A stretch of DNA of 64,000 nucleotides, from positions 1 to 64,000 of the forward strand of contig CALVWI010000003.1 in assembly GCA_944367045.1 (NCBI GenBank), read 5' to 3'. Source of the stretch: an uncultured Clostridia bacterium. GTDB lineage: Bacteria; Bacillota; Clostridia; Christensenellales; Borkfalkiaceae. The translations under genes and the position numbers were made by a program. The notes beneath the pieces were generated by a model. It was not told where the DNA came from. It saw only the letters and a list, made by a program, of their open reading frames with translations, and searched no databases. How positions within the stretch are numbered: the first letter of the stretch is position 1; each line of letters opens with the position of its first letter. This document shows, piece after piece, positions 9,344 through 19,900 of the stretch.

Positions 9344-11150
9344 TACCTCCCCCAAGCTCCGCTTCTTCGGGCTTCCCAAGATGAAGCCCTTCCTAAAACC
9401 GCACGCCCCGCTCTTCATCGTGATGGTCGTCTTCACGCTCATCGTGGGGAGCATGCAGGTCATTCTGCCTCTCTTCCAGCAGTACGCCATCGATCACTTC
9501 ATCGCCGAAAAGACGACGGAGGGCCTCCCGCTCTTCATCGCGGCGTATGTGGGCGTGCTCGTCTTGAGCGGCGTCTTCGACTTTATCGCCTGCTACAACT
9601 GCAGCAAGATCGAGCTGTATCTTTTGCAAGACATTCGCAGCGCGTGTTTTGACCATCTTCAGACGCTCTCCGTCTCCTACTTCAGCCAAAACAGCGTGGG
9701 GAGACTGCACGCGCGGGTGATGAGCGACCCCGCAAACATCGCCTCCGTCCTCTCGTGGGATACCTACTCGGGCGTTTGGAACGTCGTCTACGTGCTGGGT
9801 GCGGCCGTCGTCATGCTCGCGCTGCAGCCCGTCCTCGCGCTCCTTGTCATCGTCGTCATTCCGCTCGTCGCGCTCGCATCCGTCTACTTTCAGAAGAAGC
9901 TCACCGTCCTTCACCGCGAGGCGCGCGAACTCAACTCCGTCATCACGGGCGGGTTCAACGAGGGCATCACGGGCGTGGAGACGAGCAAGACGCTCTTCAT
10001 TGAGGGCGATCTCGACAGGCGGTTCTTCTCCGCGACCAAGGCGATGCAGCGGCGCTCCTCCAAGATCGGCCACTTCCGCGCCCTGTTTGTGACGGTCATC
10101 GCCTTCGCCTCGTCGGCGGCGCTCGCCCTCGTCCTATGGTACGGCGGTGCGCTCACCTCGGACGGGCTGTTGCTCGTCGGCACGCTCTCGGTATTCATGA
10201 CGTACGCGCAGGGCATCATGGAGCCCGTGCAGTGGTCGGTGGACTGCTTTTCCAACCTTATCTCGGTCAAGGTCAACATCGAGCGCATCACCGCGCTGCT
10301 TGCCGCCGAGAGCGACGTGAAGGACACCCCCGAAGTCGTCGCAAAGTACGGCGACAGCTTCGAGCCCAAGAAAGAGAACTTCGAGCCCCTCATCGGGCAC
10401 ATCGCCTTCGACGACGTCACCTTCCGCTATCCCGACGGGGGAGAGAACATCTTGGAGCACTTCTCCCTCGACGTCCCGCAGGGGACCAACGTCGCCATCG
10501 TGGGGGAGACGGGCGCGGGGAAGTCGACGCTCGTCAACCTCGTCTGCCGCTTCTACGAGCCGACGGAGGGGCGCGTCCTCATCGACGGAAAAGACGCCCG
10601 TGAGCGCTCCGTGCACTGGCTGCACAGCAACATCGGCTATGTCCTGCAGACGCCTCACCTCTTCTCGGGCACCGTGCGCGAAAACCTCTTATACGGCAGG
10701 GAGGACGCGACCGACGAGGAACTTTGGAAGGCCCTTCGCGCCGTCAAGGCGGACAGGGTGGTGGAGCGCCTCGAGCACGGCCTCGACACGCGCATCGGCG
10801 AGGGCGGCAACTCCCTCTCGACGGGCGAAAAGCAGCTTCTCTCCTTCGCGCGCGCCATTCTCGCCGACCCCGCCATCTTTATTCTCGATGAGGCGACGAG
10901 CTCCATCGATACGCTCACCGAAAAGCTCATTCAGGACGCCATCCAGAAGCTCATGGAGGGGCGGACGAGCTTCGTCATCGCCCACCGTCTCTCCACCATC
11001 ACCTCGGCGGACATCATCCTCGTCGTGGACGGGGGGAAGATCGTCGAGCGCGGCACCCACGAGGAGCTGCTCTCCCGCCGCGGGGCGTACTTCAAACTGT
11101 ATATGCGCCAGTTCCGCGAGGAGAACATCGAGCGGAGCGAACGCGTCTGA
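9324..11150 (+). CDS. ABC exporter half-transporter, canonical-site subunit (pair 2)
   Basis: 608-residue exporter-fold ABC protein overlapping the previous gene by 20 nt, with an internal AAGGAGG Shine-Dalgarno. Walker A VGETGAGKST, altered signature LSTGEKQ, Walker B FILDEATSSID with the catalytic Glu. An Asp-to-Glu-complete partner for the degenerate subunit upstream. A terminator follows at once, so this is the last gene of the four-gene exporter operon. Confidence 0.92.
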   Translation: MKRTAADTSPKLRFFGLPKMKPFLKPHAPLFIVMVVFTLIVGSMQVILPLFQQYAIDHFIAEKTTEGLPLFIAAYVGVLVLSGVFDFIACYNCSKIELYLLQDIRSACFDHLQTLSVSYFSQNSVGRLHARVMSDPANIASVLSWDTYSGVWNVVYVLGAAVVMLALQPVLALLVIVVIPLVALASVYFQKKLTVLHREARELNSVITGGFNEGITGVETSKTLFIEGDLDRRFFSATKAMQRRSSKIGHFRALFVTVIAFASSAALALVLWYGGALTSDGLLLVGTLSVFMTYAQGIMEPVQWSVDCFSNLISVKVNIERITALLAAESDVKDTPEVVAKYGDSFEPKKENFEPLIGHIAFDDVTFRYPDGGENILEHFSLDVPQGTNVAIVGETGAGKSTLVNLVCRFYEPTEGRVLIDGKDARERSVHWLHSNIGYVLQTPHLFSGTVRENLLYGREDATDEELWKALRAVKADRVVERLEHGLDTRIGEGGNSLSTGEKQLLSFARAILADPAIFILDEATSSIDTLTEKLIQDAIQKLMEGRTSFVIAHRLSTITSADIILVVDGGKIVERGTHEELLSRRGAYFKLYMRQFREENIERSERV

Positions 11151-11155
11151 GAGAA

Positions 11156-11190
11156 AATGTCATTCAAGCATCGCTTGATTGACATTTTTT
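11156..11190 (+). terminator. Terminator of the ABC exporter operon
   Basis: A 14-bp stem with a single mismatch (AATGTCATTCAAGC against GCTTGATTGACATT), a 3-nt loop and a run of six T. It starts 6 bp after the stop codon. Its 3' arm contains the -35 box of the next promoter. Confidence 0.85.
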
Positions 11191-11207
11191 GCGTTTTGTG
11201 ATAGGAT
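11179..11207 (+). promoter_or_regulatory. tldDE promoter nested in the upstream terminator
   Basis: TTGACA at 11179-11184 lies inside the 3' arm of the terminator; after 17 bp comes TAGGAT at 11202-11207. Spacing and position 57 bp before tldD fit a sigma-A promoter. Confidence 0.7.
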
Positions 11208-11230
11208 AGAGTCGGTATAAAAAAGAAAAA

Positions 11231-11260
11231 GGCACCGCGCATTTTGGTGCCGAAAGGAGG
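11231..11260 (+). promoter_or_regulatory. tldD leader hairpin and strong ribosome binding site
   Basis: GGCACC at 11231-11236 pairs perfectly with GGTGCC at 11246-11251, followed immediately by AAAGGAGG. The hairpin may help to keep the ribosome binding site open; this is inference. Confidence 0.45.
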
Positions 11261-11263
11261 AAT

Positions 11264-12601
11264 ATGCTGAAATTCCGCAAAGATCTCTATGCCGATGTGC
11301 GCGTCGAGGACCGCTTCACGACGAGCATCCGCTACCGCAACGGGATGCTTGAGGAGTGCAAGGAGACGCAGAAGAAGAAGGCGTTCCTGCGCGTCTTTGA
11401 CGGGAACATCTGGTACTATGCCTCTACCTACAAGGTAGACGATCTGCAGGGCGAGCTCGACCGCCTCTATGAGAGTGCGACGCCCAACCCCGCCATCGAC
11501 GAGAGCCCCGTCGTCAAGCGCTTTGAAGCGAATGTCGACGAGAAGATGCTCTTTGAGAAGAAGTGCGTGAAGAGGGTGCCCCTTTCCGAAAAGCAGAAGT
11601 TTTTGGAGGACCGCTTCCCCGCGTTTGCCGCGTCCGAATACGTGCGCATGAACGTCTCGTCCTATTCCGACCGCTACAGCGTCTTTGAGTTCTATTCCTC
11701 CAAGGGCGCCGCTTTAAAGTGGGACTATCAGATCCTGGGCGGCATCTTCGTCTATGCGCTCGCCAACGAGACGGACAACTTCTCGGATATGTACCAGCAG
11801 TCGGCGTTCTCCTTCGACGAGCTCTCCTGCCCCAAGGAGGAGATCGAGGCGGCAGTCAAGGAGGCAGAGAATTTCCTCCTTCACGCCAAGCCCGTGGAGG
11901 CGGGCGTCTATCCCGTCGTCCTCGCGCCCATAGTCGCGGGCGTGTTCGCGCACGAGTCCTTCGGCCACAAGTCGGAGGCGGATTTCATGCTCGGCGACGA
12001 GACGATGAAGAAGGAGTGGGCGCTCGGTACCAAGGTGGGGGCGGACATCCTCTCCATCTACGACAGCGGCATGGACTTCGGCTCGGGCTACACTCCCTAC
12101 GACGACGAGGGCACCAAGGCGACCAAGACCTATCTCATCAAGAACGGCGTGCTCACGGGAAGGCTGCACTCCGTTTCGACGGCGGCCGACCTCAATGAAC
12201 AGCCTACGGGCAACGCGCGCGCCATCAGCTGCGACTTCGAGCCCATCGTCCGCATGACGAACACCGTCATCGACGCGGGCGACAAGACCAAAGAGGAGCT
12301 GTTTGCGAACATCAAGCACGGCTACTTCATCAAGGACCTCAAGCACGGCTCGGGCATGAGCACGTTCACAATTGCGCCCTCGCTCGCCTACGAGATCGTG
12401 GACGGAAAATTGGGCGCCCCCGTGAAGATCGCCGTCATCACGGGCAACGTCTTTGAAACGCTGAATTTGATCGACGGCCTCTCGGACAGGACGGAGATCT
12501 TCTCCTTCGTCTCGGGCGGCTGCGGCAAGATGGAGCAGTACCCGCTCCCCGTCGGCTTCGGCGGGCCCTATGTGAGCGTCTCCAAGATGACGGTACAGTA
12601 A
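11264..12601 (+). CDS. tldD: TldD family metalloprotease
   Basis: Catalytic subunit of the TldD/TldE zinc protease, which cleaves unfolded peptides and in some bacteria matures or degrades small peptides (microcin B17, CcdA in E. coli). The 445-residue protein has the family HExxxH metal site, HESFGH, at residues 230-235, flanked by GVFA and KSEADF. The C-terminal part (FVSGGCGKMEQYPLPVGFGGP) is also typical. It starts at 11264 after AAAGGAGG. The partner tldE follows after 10 bp; the two form a heterodimer. Its peptide substrate is not evident from neighbours. Confidence 0.95.
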   Translation: MLKFRKDLYADVRVEDRFTTSIRYRNGMLEECKETQKKKAFLRVFDGNIWYYASTYKVDDLQGELDRLYESATPNPAIDESPVVKRFEANVDEKMLFEKKCVKRVPLSEKQKFLEDRFPAFAASEYVRMNVSSYSDRYSVFEFYSSKGAALKWDYQILGGIFVYALANETDNFSDMYQQSAFSFDELSCPKEEIEAAVKEAENFLLHAKPVEAGVYPVVLAPIVAGVFAHESFGHKSEADFMLGDETMKKEWALGTKVGADILSIYDSGMDFGSGYTPYDDEGTKATKTYLIKNGVLTGRLHSVSTAADLNEQPTGNARAISCDFEPIVRMTNTVIDAGDKTKEELFANIKHGYFIKDLKHGSGMSTFTIAPSLAYEIVDGKLGAPVKIAVITGNVFETLNLIDGLSDRTEIFSFVSGGCGKMEQYPLPVGFGGPYVSVSKMTVQ

Positions 12602-12611
12602 AGGAGGAAGT

Positions 12612-13832
12612 ATGGAACACGAACGCATCATCACCCGCTCGACGAGCTATAGCGCCAACATTGCAGCCAGCCGCGTGGAATCGCTGCGCATCAACGAGGA
12701 CATGGAGAAGGTCATGCGCGTCTATGAGGACGGCAAGATCGGCGTCGCCGCCTGCGTGGGCGACGAAAAGGACGAGATCCTTCTCTCCCGCGCCAAGGAG
12801 GCGTTGAAGCAGGGCATTCCTTATCCCTGTGACCTTTCGGACGCCGTCCGCCGCGAGGACGCCGCAAAGCCCATTCTCCCCGAAAAGGACTTTCTGAAGA
12901 CGGTCTCCCACCTTGCGGAGCGCCTGAAAGCGACCTATCCCGACTTCATCTTCTCCAACAAGGTCATGATGGGGGAGGAGACGACGGAATATACGAACAG
13001 CAAGGGGAGCGACCTTTCTTATAAGGGCAACTACTTTGTCGTCTCCCTTGTCATCAAGGCCAAGATCTCCGCGAACATCATGGATCTTAGTTACGGCGTC
13101 GTCCAGAACCGCTTCGATGAGGACGAGATCGTGGAGGACGTGGGCAAACTTCTCAACGTCTACTCCAACAAGCTGCCCCTTCCCGAGGAGGAACTGCCCG
13201 TCATCCTTTCGCTTGAGCCCGCTTCCTTCCTCCTGCGCGAAATGACGGCGGAGGGCTACATGAACGGCACCAGCCTTCTCAAGGGCAAGCTCGGCGAGAA
13301 GATCTTCAACGAGAAGTTCTCCATTTATTCCGACCGCACGCCCGGGAACACCCGCTGCGTGTCCTTCTTCGACAGCGAGGGCACGGTGAAGGAAGGGGAC
13401 AAGTTCTATTTCGTCAAGGACGGCGTCCTTGAAGGCCTTTCCACCTGCAAGCGCACCGCCGCGATGTTCTCGCTGCCTCTCTCGGGCACGGCGCAGTCGG
13501 GCTTCGACTCGGTGCCATCGGGCGGCTTCGGAAACGTCACCGTGGGCGCGACGCACGAGAAGCTCTCGGACATCGTCAAGGGCAAGGCCATCTACATTGC
13601 CGAGTCCTCGGGCGGCGACATGACCCCCGACGGAACGCTCGGCCTTCCCGTCATGCTCGCCTACCTCTACGAGGACGGCAAGCTCGTGGGCACGCTTCCC
13701 GAGTTCAGCCTCTCCGCAAACGCCTTCGATTTGTTCGGCAAGGACTATTTAGGCGCAGCGGAGAACGACATCTTCACCTTCGCAGGGAAGGAGAAGGTGC
13801 TCGTCTCCAAATGTACTTTGAACCGCGGTTAA
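12612..13832 (+). CDS. tldE: TldE/PmbA family protein, non-catalytic partner of TldD
   Basis: 406-residue member of the same U62 family but without the HExxxH metal motif, as expected for TldE/PmbA. It completes the TldD protease chamber. Conserved pieces include NTRCVSFFDSEGTVKEGDKF, the SGTAQSGFDSVPSGGFGN stretch and the C-terminal KCTLN. AAAGGAGG precedes the ATG. Co-transcribed with tldD and ended by a strong terminator. Confidence 0.93.
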   Translation: MEHERIITRSTSYSANIAASRVESLRINEDMEKVMRVYEDGKIGVAACVGDEKDEILLSRAKEALKQGIPYPCDLSDAVRREDAAKPILPEKDFLKTVSHLAERLKATYPDFIFSNKVMMGEETTEYTNSKGSDLSYKGNYFVVSLVIKAKISANIMDLSYGVVQNRFDEDEIVEDVGKLLNVYSNKLPLPEEELPVILSLEPASFLLREMTAEGYMNGTSLLKGKLGEKIFNEKFSIYSDRTPGNTRCVSFFDSEGTVKEGDKFYFVKDGVLEGLSTCKRTAAMFSLPLSGTAQSGFDSVPSGGFGNVTVGATHEKLSDIVKGKAIYIAESSGGDMTPDGTLGLPVMLAYLYEDGKLVGTLPEFSLSANAFDLFGKDYLGAAENDIFTFAGKEKVLVSKCTLNRG

Positions 13833-13846
13833 ACCATGATCTTTCG

Positions 13847-13887
13847 CCCGAGGGTGCGCCTTATGCGCCGCCCTCGGGTATTTTTTT
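13847..13887 (+). terminator. Terminator of tldDE
   Basis: CCCGAGGG at 13847-13854 pairs with CCCTCGGG at 13871-13878; an inner GCGC/GCGC pair extends the stem; seven T follow. Confidence 0.9.
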
Positions 13888-13920
13888 GTGAGAAAAATTC
13901 GCATTTGTTGCTTCACATAG

Positions 13921-13949
13921 TTGACAAAATGTCACAATTCAGCTATCAT
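13921..13949 (+). promoter_or_regulatory. Promoter of the giant repeat protein gene
   Basis: TTGACA at 13921-13926, 17-bp spacer, TATCAT at 13944-13949. The predicted transcript start falls inside the inverted repeat at 13952-13971. Confidence 0.75.
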
Positions 13950-13951
13950 AC

Positions 13952-13971
13952 TGTCATAAGAATTTATGACA
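13952..13971 (+). promoter_or_regulatory. Inverted repeat at the transcript start, candidate operator
   Basis: TGTCATAA at 13952-13959 and TTATGACA at 13964-13971 form a perfect 8-bp inverted repeat with a 4-bp spacer (GAAT). It starts 3 bp after the -10 box. No T-run follows, so it is more likely a repressor site or leader hairpin than a terminator. Confidence 0.55.
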
Positions 13972-13997
13972 TTCGCCTGCGGGCGTCATAGGGAATT

Positions 13998-16900
13998 ATG
14001 AAAGCAAAACAGAACGCGGCTGAGGCTGCAAGTCATACCAACGAAGGTTCAAATAAGAAATTTTGGCACCGTGTGATCGCCGTCGGGGCGGTCGTTGTGG
14101 CGCTCGGCGTGGGGGCGGGCATCTTCGTCCCCAAGTTCTTTGAGGAGGCGACTCCAAATGTCGTGGAAGAGGGCTTTGTGACGGTCTCTGAGCCTGCTCC
14201 CACGGACGGTTCCACGCCCGACATGCACACCCCGCTCGAAAACATCGCCTACATGAACTCCGTCTTTAAGGGGCAGACAAGCTGGTATTCCGAGATGCAC
14301 GGCACGACGGACGCCTCGCTCATGAAGCAGTCGGTGAGTACCTACAAGCAGTATTCGGAAGGGGTGCTCATCGTTGCGGACATCACCGAGAGTGCGATGG
14401 TCAAGGCGGCGCGCCAGTTCTGCTATGCGGGCGACGAGGTCCTCTGGCGGCTGGGCTCTTCCTACGATGCCTCCACCTACGACGAAATGATGAGCGCCGA
14501 GTGGGAGTCCGGCGAGCCGTACGCGCACATGTACCTCAAAGACTTTGTGGCGCAGAACGGCCTGCCCGCGACGGAGTTTTCCGTCTACATCATCAACGAG
14601 GAGACGCTGCTCTCCGCCGACGAAGTCGTCAAGAACGCCGACGGCAGCTATTCGCAAGTTTACTATCTCGACCCCGCGGCGGACAAGGCGCCCGCGCACT
14701 ACGCCAATCAGATGGTCTTTTCGGGCGGGCTCTCGGCGCTGCCCGAGTTCACGTCCATCAAAGTCACCTATACCTTCGATGAGAATTGGCAGGTACTCTC
14801 GAGCACCGTCGAAGAGGCCTACAAGGCGACGATGGGCATCTCCGTCAACTGTTCCTCCGTCTTTACGACGGAGTATGAATACGATACCGAGAAGTCCGAA
14901 AGCCCCGCCTATGAGGACTACTTCAAACAGTACCTGGGCGGCGAGGTGACGGGCCCCGTCGAGACCGTCCCGACGGCCGTCGGCTGCCTCGGCGAGGCGT
15001 TCGGGAGCGTCCTGCAGGGCCCGACGATCTTCGATGTCTCTCTTAACCTGAATGGCACGCCGCTCAAGGGGGCAGTCCTTCTCGATGTCGGCGACATGTC
15101 GCTTTCGGGCATCTCGTTGAGCGCCGACTTCGGCTCCTTCCAAATTTGGCTGGACGAAGGGGAACTCTATCTCCGCATGGGCGGCATCCGCGGCAAGCTT
15201 GCGCTCGAGGACATCTCGGGTGCGTTAAATGGCGGCACGGCGGTTGCGGAAGGAGACGAGAGCGGCCTCGACCTTGACGCGCTCCTTGCGCAGCTCGGGG
15301 AAGGGGAGTTTACCTACGACGAGACGAGCGCATCCCTCTCGGCGCAACTCACGCTGGGCGGACTGACGCTGCCCGTTGACTTTGCATTTGCGCTCGAGGA
15401 CGGACACGCAACGCTTGAAAATGTCTCCACGCACATCACGGCGGAGGGCATCGAGGCGGACGTCGTCCTTTCCTATGGCGATAAGGCTCCCGCCGAGCTC
15501 TCCGAGAGCGACAAGGCGGCCTATCCGAACCTCCTGCCGCATATCGAGACGCTCGCTTCCATTCTGACGAGCGAGGCGCTGCACGCGGACATTGAATACG
15601 CCGGTGAAGGGTTCGCGATTGCAGGCGGGCTGGACATTGCACTTTCGAATGGCACGCTTGCGGGCGAACTGACGCTCAACCTGAACGGCGTTGAGAAGGC
15701 GCTCTCCTTCGCCTATGCGGACGGGTATGTCCTGCTTGATGTGGACGGCATCAAGATCAAAGCCAACGCAGAGGAGACGCTCGCGTTCATTGGGCAGTTC
15801 ATAGAGCTTCCCGAAATGGAAGTTCCCGAACTGTCGCTCGATGTTGAACAGATTCTCAACAACATTCTCTCGGGCGATTTGGGTACGCTCATCTCCATGA
15901 CGGAGAGCGACAACGTTCTCTCCATCCTCGTGAAGGGCAATGAACTTCTCGAACTGCTCGGTCTCGACCTTGGTCTTGACCTTGGCGAAGTAAATCTCAC
16001 GGTCTCGGAAGGGCGCCTCACGGCGAGCGCCCTCGGCGCAAACATCGCCCTTACGCAGGGCAAAGTTCCCGTCATCAACGCCGACGACTACATCGACATC
16101 TTACCGTATGTCAACTCCCTACTTTCGCTCTTCAAGAGCGAGGCGCTGCACGCGGACATTGAATACGCGGGCGAAGGGTTTGCCGTTGCGGGCGGGCTGG
16201 ATATCTCGCTTTCGAATGGCACGCTGGCGGGCGATCTCACGCTCACTTTGAACGGCGTTGAAAAGTCGCTCTCCTTCGCCTATGCGGACGGGTATGTCCT
16301 TCTCGATGTGGACGGCATCAAGCTGAAAGCGAAAGCGGAGGAGACGCTCGCGTTCATTGGGCAGTACATCGACCTTCCCGAAATGGAAGTTCCCGAACTC
16401 TCGCTCGACGTTGAAACGCTTCTCAACAACATTCTCTCGGGCGATTTAGGCACGCTCATTTCCATGTCGGAGAGCGACAACGTTCTCTCCGTCCTCGTGA
16501 AGGGCAACGAGCTTCTTCAGCTGCTCGGCCTCGATCTCGGTCTCGATTTGGGCGAAGTAAATCTTTCCGTCTCGGAAGGGCGCCTCACGGCAAGTGCGCT
16601 CGGCGCAAACATCGCCCTCACGCAGGGAAAAGTTCCCGTCATCAACGCAGACGAATACATTGACATCTTACCGTATGCCAACTCCCTTCTTTCGCTCTTC
16701 AAGAGCGAGGCGCTGCACGCGGACATTGAATACGCGGGCGAAGGGTTTGCCGTTGCCGGCGGGCTGGATATTTCGCTCTCGAACGGGCAGCTGGCGGGCG
16801 ATCTCACGCTCACTTTGAACGGCGTTGAAAAGTCGATTTCCTTCGCCTATGCGGACGGGTATGTCCTTCTCGATGTGGACGGCATCAAGCTGAAAGCAAA

Positions 16901-19900
16901 AGCTGAGGAAGCAATTTCGTTTATCGGGCAGTTTATAGAGCTTCCCGAAGTGGAAGTTCCCGAACTGTCGCTCGATGTTGAAAAACTTCTCAACAACATT
17001 CTCTCGGGCGACCTTGGAACGCTTATCTCCATGACGGAGAGCGACAACGTTCTCTCCGTTCTTGTGAAGGGCAATGAACTTCTTGAGCTGCTCGGTCTCG
17101 ATCTCGGTCTCGATTTGGGCGAAGTAAATCTCACGGTCTCGGAAGGGCGCCTCACGGCGAGCGTCCTCGGCGCAAACATCGCCCTCACGGAAGGAAAAGT
17201 TCCCGTCATCAACGCGGACGAATACATCGACATCTTACCGTACGCTGAGACGATCGCCGATATCTTCTCGACGGGGTACTACCGTGCGGATATCGATCTC
17301 AGCATCGGCGGGTTTACCATTTACGGCAGTCTCCGCTTCGGGCTCGATCCCGTCGTTGTGCAGGCGACCTTCTATGTCATCCAAGGCGGCTTCCATAAGC
17401 TCGTTGAGCTGGAATATGAAGGAGAGGACGTCTTTGTCACCATCGACGGCGTCACGCTCCGCGCAAGCGCGGAAGAGCTCCTGCCTCTTCTCACCTCCTC
17501 CTTCGAGATCGAGCGGACGGAGGACGCCGAGAGCATCGATTATCTCAAGAACATCCTTTCGCTGGACTTTGCTACGGTCATCCGAGAGATCTCCGAGGAG
17601 GACGGCGCACTCTCGCTGCTCATCAACGGCAACACCATCCTGCGCGCGCTCGGCATCAAGTACCTCACGGGTTTCGTTGAGGTCGGAGTGGACGACGACT
17701 CGCTCTCGCTGTCCTGCAAGGCGCTCAATATCGCCCTCACGCTCAGGAAGGGCAGCTGCTTTACGATCGACCACGACCAAGAGTGCATCGATATCCAGCC
17801 CGTCATTGATAAATTTTTGACGATCGCTGAGGAACAGGCGCTCTCCTTCGACGGCGTGATCTCCCTCAAAGCAGGGGAACTCTCCCTGCCCCTCGAGATC
17901 CTGCGGGGCACGCTCTCCTGGGAGAACGGGCTCTCGCTGACTGCAGAGTGCGAACTCTCCCTGGGCGGCGCTTACTATCGCTTCTTCCTCTCGGCAGATA
18001 CCTCCTCGCTCCGCATTGCCTATGGCGGGCTGGGGCTCGTGCTGCCTTACAGCGATTTCCCCGAACTTGCCGGAATGCTCAATGAGGTATTCGCCAAGGT
18101 CAAGCCGCTGACCGAAAAATTCGGCATCACGCTTCCCGATCTCTCCTCGCTCTCGGGCATGCTCGAAGGCATGGACGGCTTGGGCGATCTTTCCTCCTTT
18201 GATCTCTTCTCCCTCGATCTCGGAGCGCTCCTTGAGGGGCTCACCGTCGAGGCAAACCCGGGGTATACCGTCGGGGTCAGGGGAGAGGCGTTCTGGCTGC
18301 AGCTTGCCAATGAACGCTTCGGCGGCGTGCGGGCTGACGGCGTATATGAGACGGACGGCTTCCGCCTCGGAGCATCCCTCTCTCTCACTCGGATGGGCGA
18401 TCGCATCGATATGCCCCGCATCACCTATCTCGATGTCGAAGACCTTAAAGACCTCGTGAGCTACCTCACGGCGGCGGAGAACACCATAAAGAGCAACAGC
18501 GTGACGCTCACGCTTTCGCCCATCAAGACGGAGGCGGGCAGCATTTCCGCGACGGCGCAGCTCTACCACGGCGAGAAATTCCCCATTCAGATCGATACGG
18601 AGAGCAAGACCATCACGGTGAGTGCGGATACCTATCTGCACCTCAACGTCACGGTGACGCCCGCAGAGGGGCAGCTTCCGCTCTACGTGGAGGCATGGGT
18701 CCTCGACGCAGACAAGAACGGCGAGCTCGACTTCTATGTGACGGCATCCCGCATGAAGGCGGGGGAGACGGGCTATCATCCCCTCATCGTAACGGCGACT
18801 GCGGGCGAGCTCATGCCGCTCATCGCCTCGGCGCTGCCCCTTCTCGGCATCGACGTCGGCTTTATCAACGACTATTTCATCTCGCACCTTCTGGACGAGG
18901 GGACGGCAGATCGTCTTGCCGTCATCGGCGACAGTCTCCTTGATACCCTCGACTTCTTCGGGGTGTTCGAACAGCTGTTCGGCGGCGCGGAAGGGGGCTC
19001 CAATGAGCTCATCGCAGGACTTGTGAAGGGGGAGGACTCCTTCTCCGTCACGCTGGGCGGCGGGGCGCTCGGGCTGGGGAGCGATCTCAAGCTCTATCTT
19101 GAAAAGATGACGGACGAGGAAGGCGATCCCTACCTTCAGGCGGTGTCTCTCGGCATCGGCGGCACGGACATTGCCTTTGAACTCGGTTATGATGTCATCA
19201 CGCCCGCCGTTCCCACGCTTCCCGCAGGGCAGAGCTACGCGCTCGATGGCATGGCGGAGCTGTTCACCGCGCTTGCCAATACCGCGACGCGCGCCCCGAC
19301 ACAGGAGGAGATCATCAGCGGGCAGCAGCAGGCGGACGACATCCTTCTCAACCGTACCTTCTTCATCGACGGCGGGGCAAAGGTGCATCTTTCCGTGCTC
19401 TCCCTGATCAATGTCGATTTTGCGGTCAACATCGAGGGCCTCTCCGTCTCCATTCATGAGGACGGCGACATCTCCCTCAACGTGCGCCTTTCCTATCACG
19501 CCTTGAAGGCGCTCAGCCTTGTCTCCGTCATTGAGGGCGGCTGCACCGTCGATCTCACCCTTCGCGGGGATATGATCTACATGCGCCGCGTACAGGAGAC
19601 GGACGAGGACGGCAAGGCATTGGCAGCCCCTGAGACCGTCTACCGCGCGATGCCGCTCTCGGTGTTCGGCGAAACGCTCGTGGAGCAGCTCGGTTTTGTG
19701 CTCAATTTCAGCAGCAGCATTCTGGACGAGTTTGCGGGGACGGAGCCCTCCGAAGAGGAGACCGTGCAGGAGGACCTCGGCACGCAGGCGTGGAATATTC
19801 TCAAGAGCTTTGCCTTTGCAGAGAATGAGGGCGGAGATACGTGGACGCTCGTCCTCAACGGCGCGGCGCTCACGGGGGATATCCTCGGCGACATCACCGT

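Noticed and set aside
15571-17271. Tandem repeats as an assembly duplication only
   Set aside because: Copies differ at scattered positions and stay in frame, and diverged copies flank them; an exact duplication error would give identical copies. Copy number still needs long reads.
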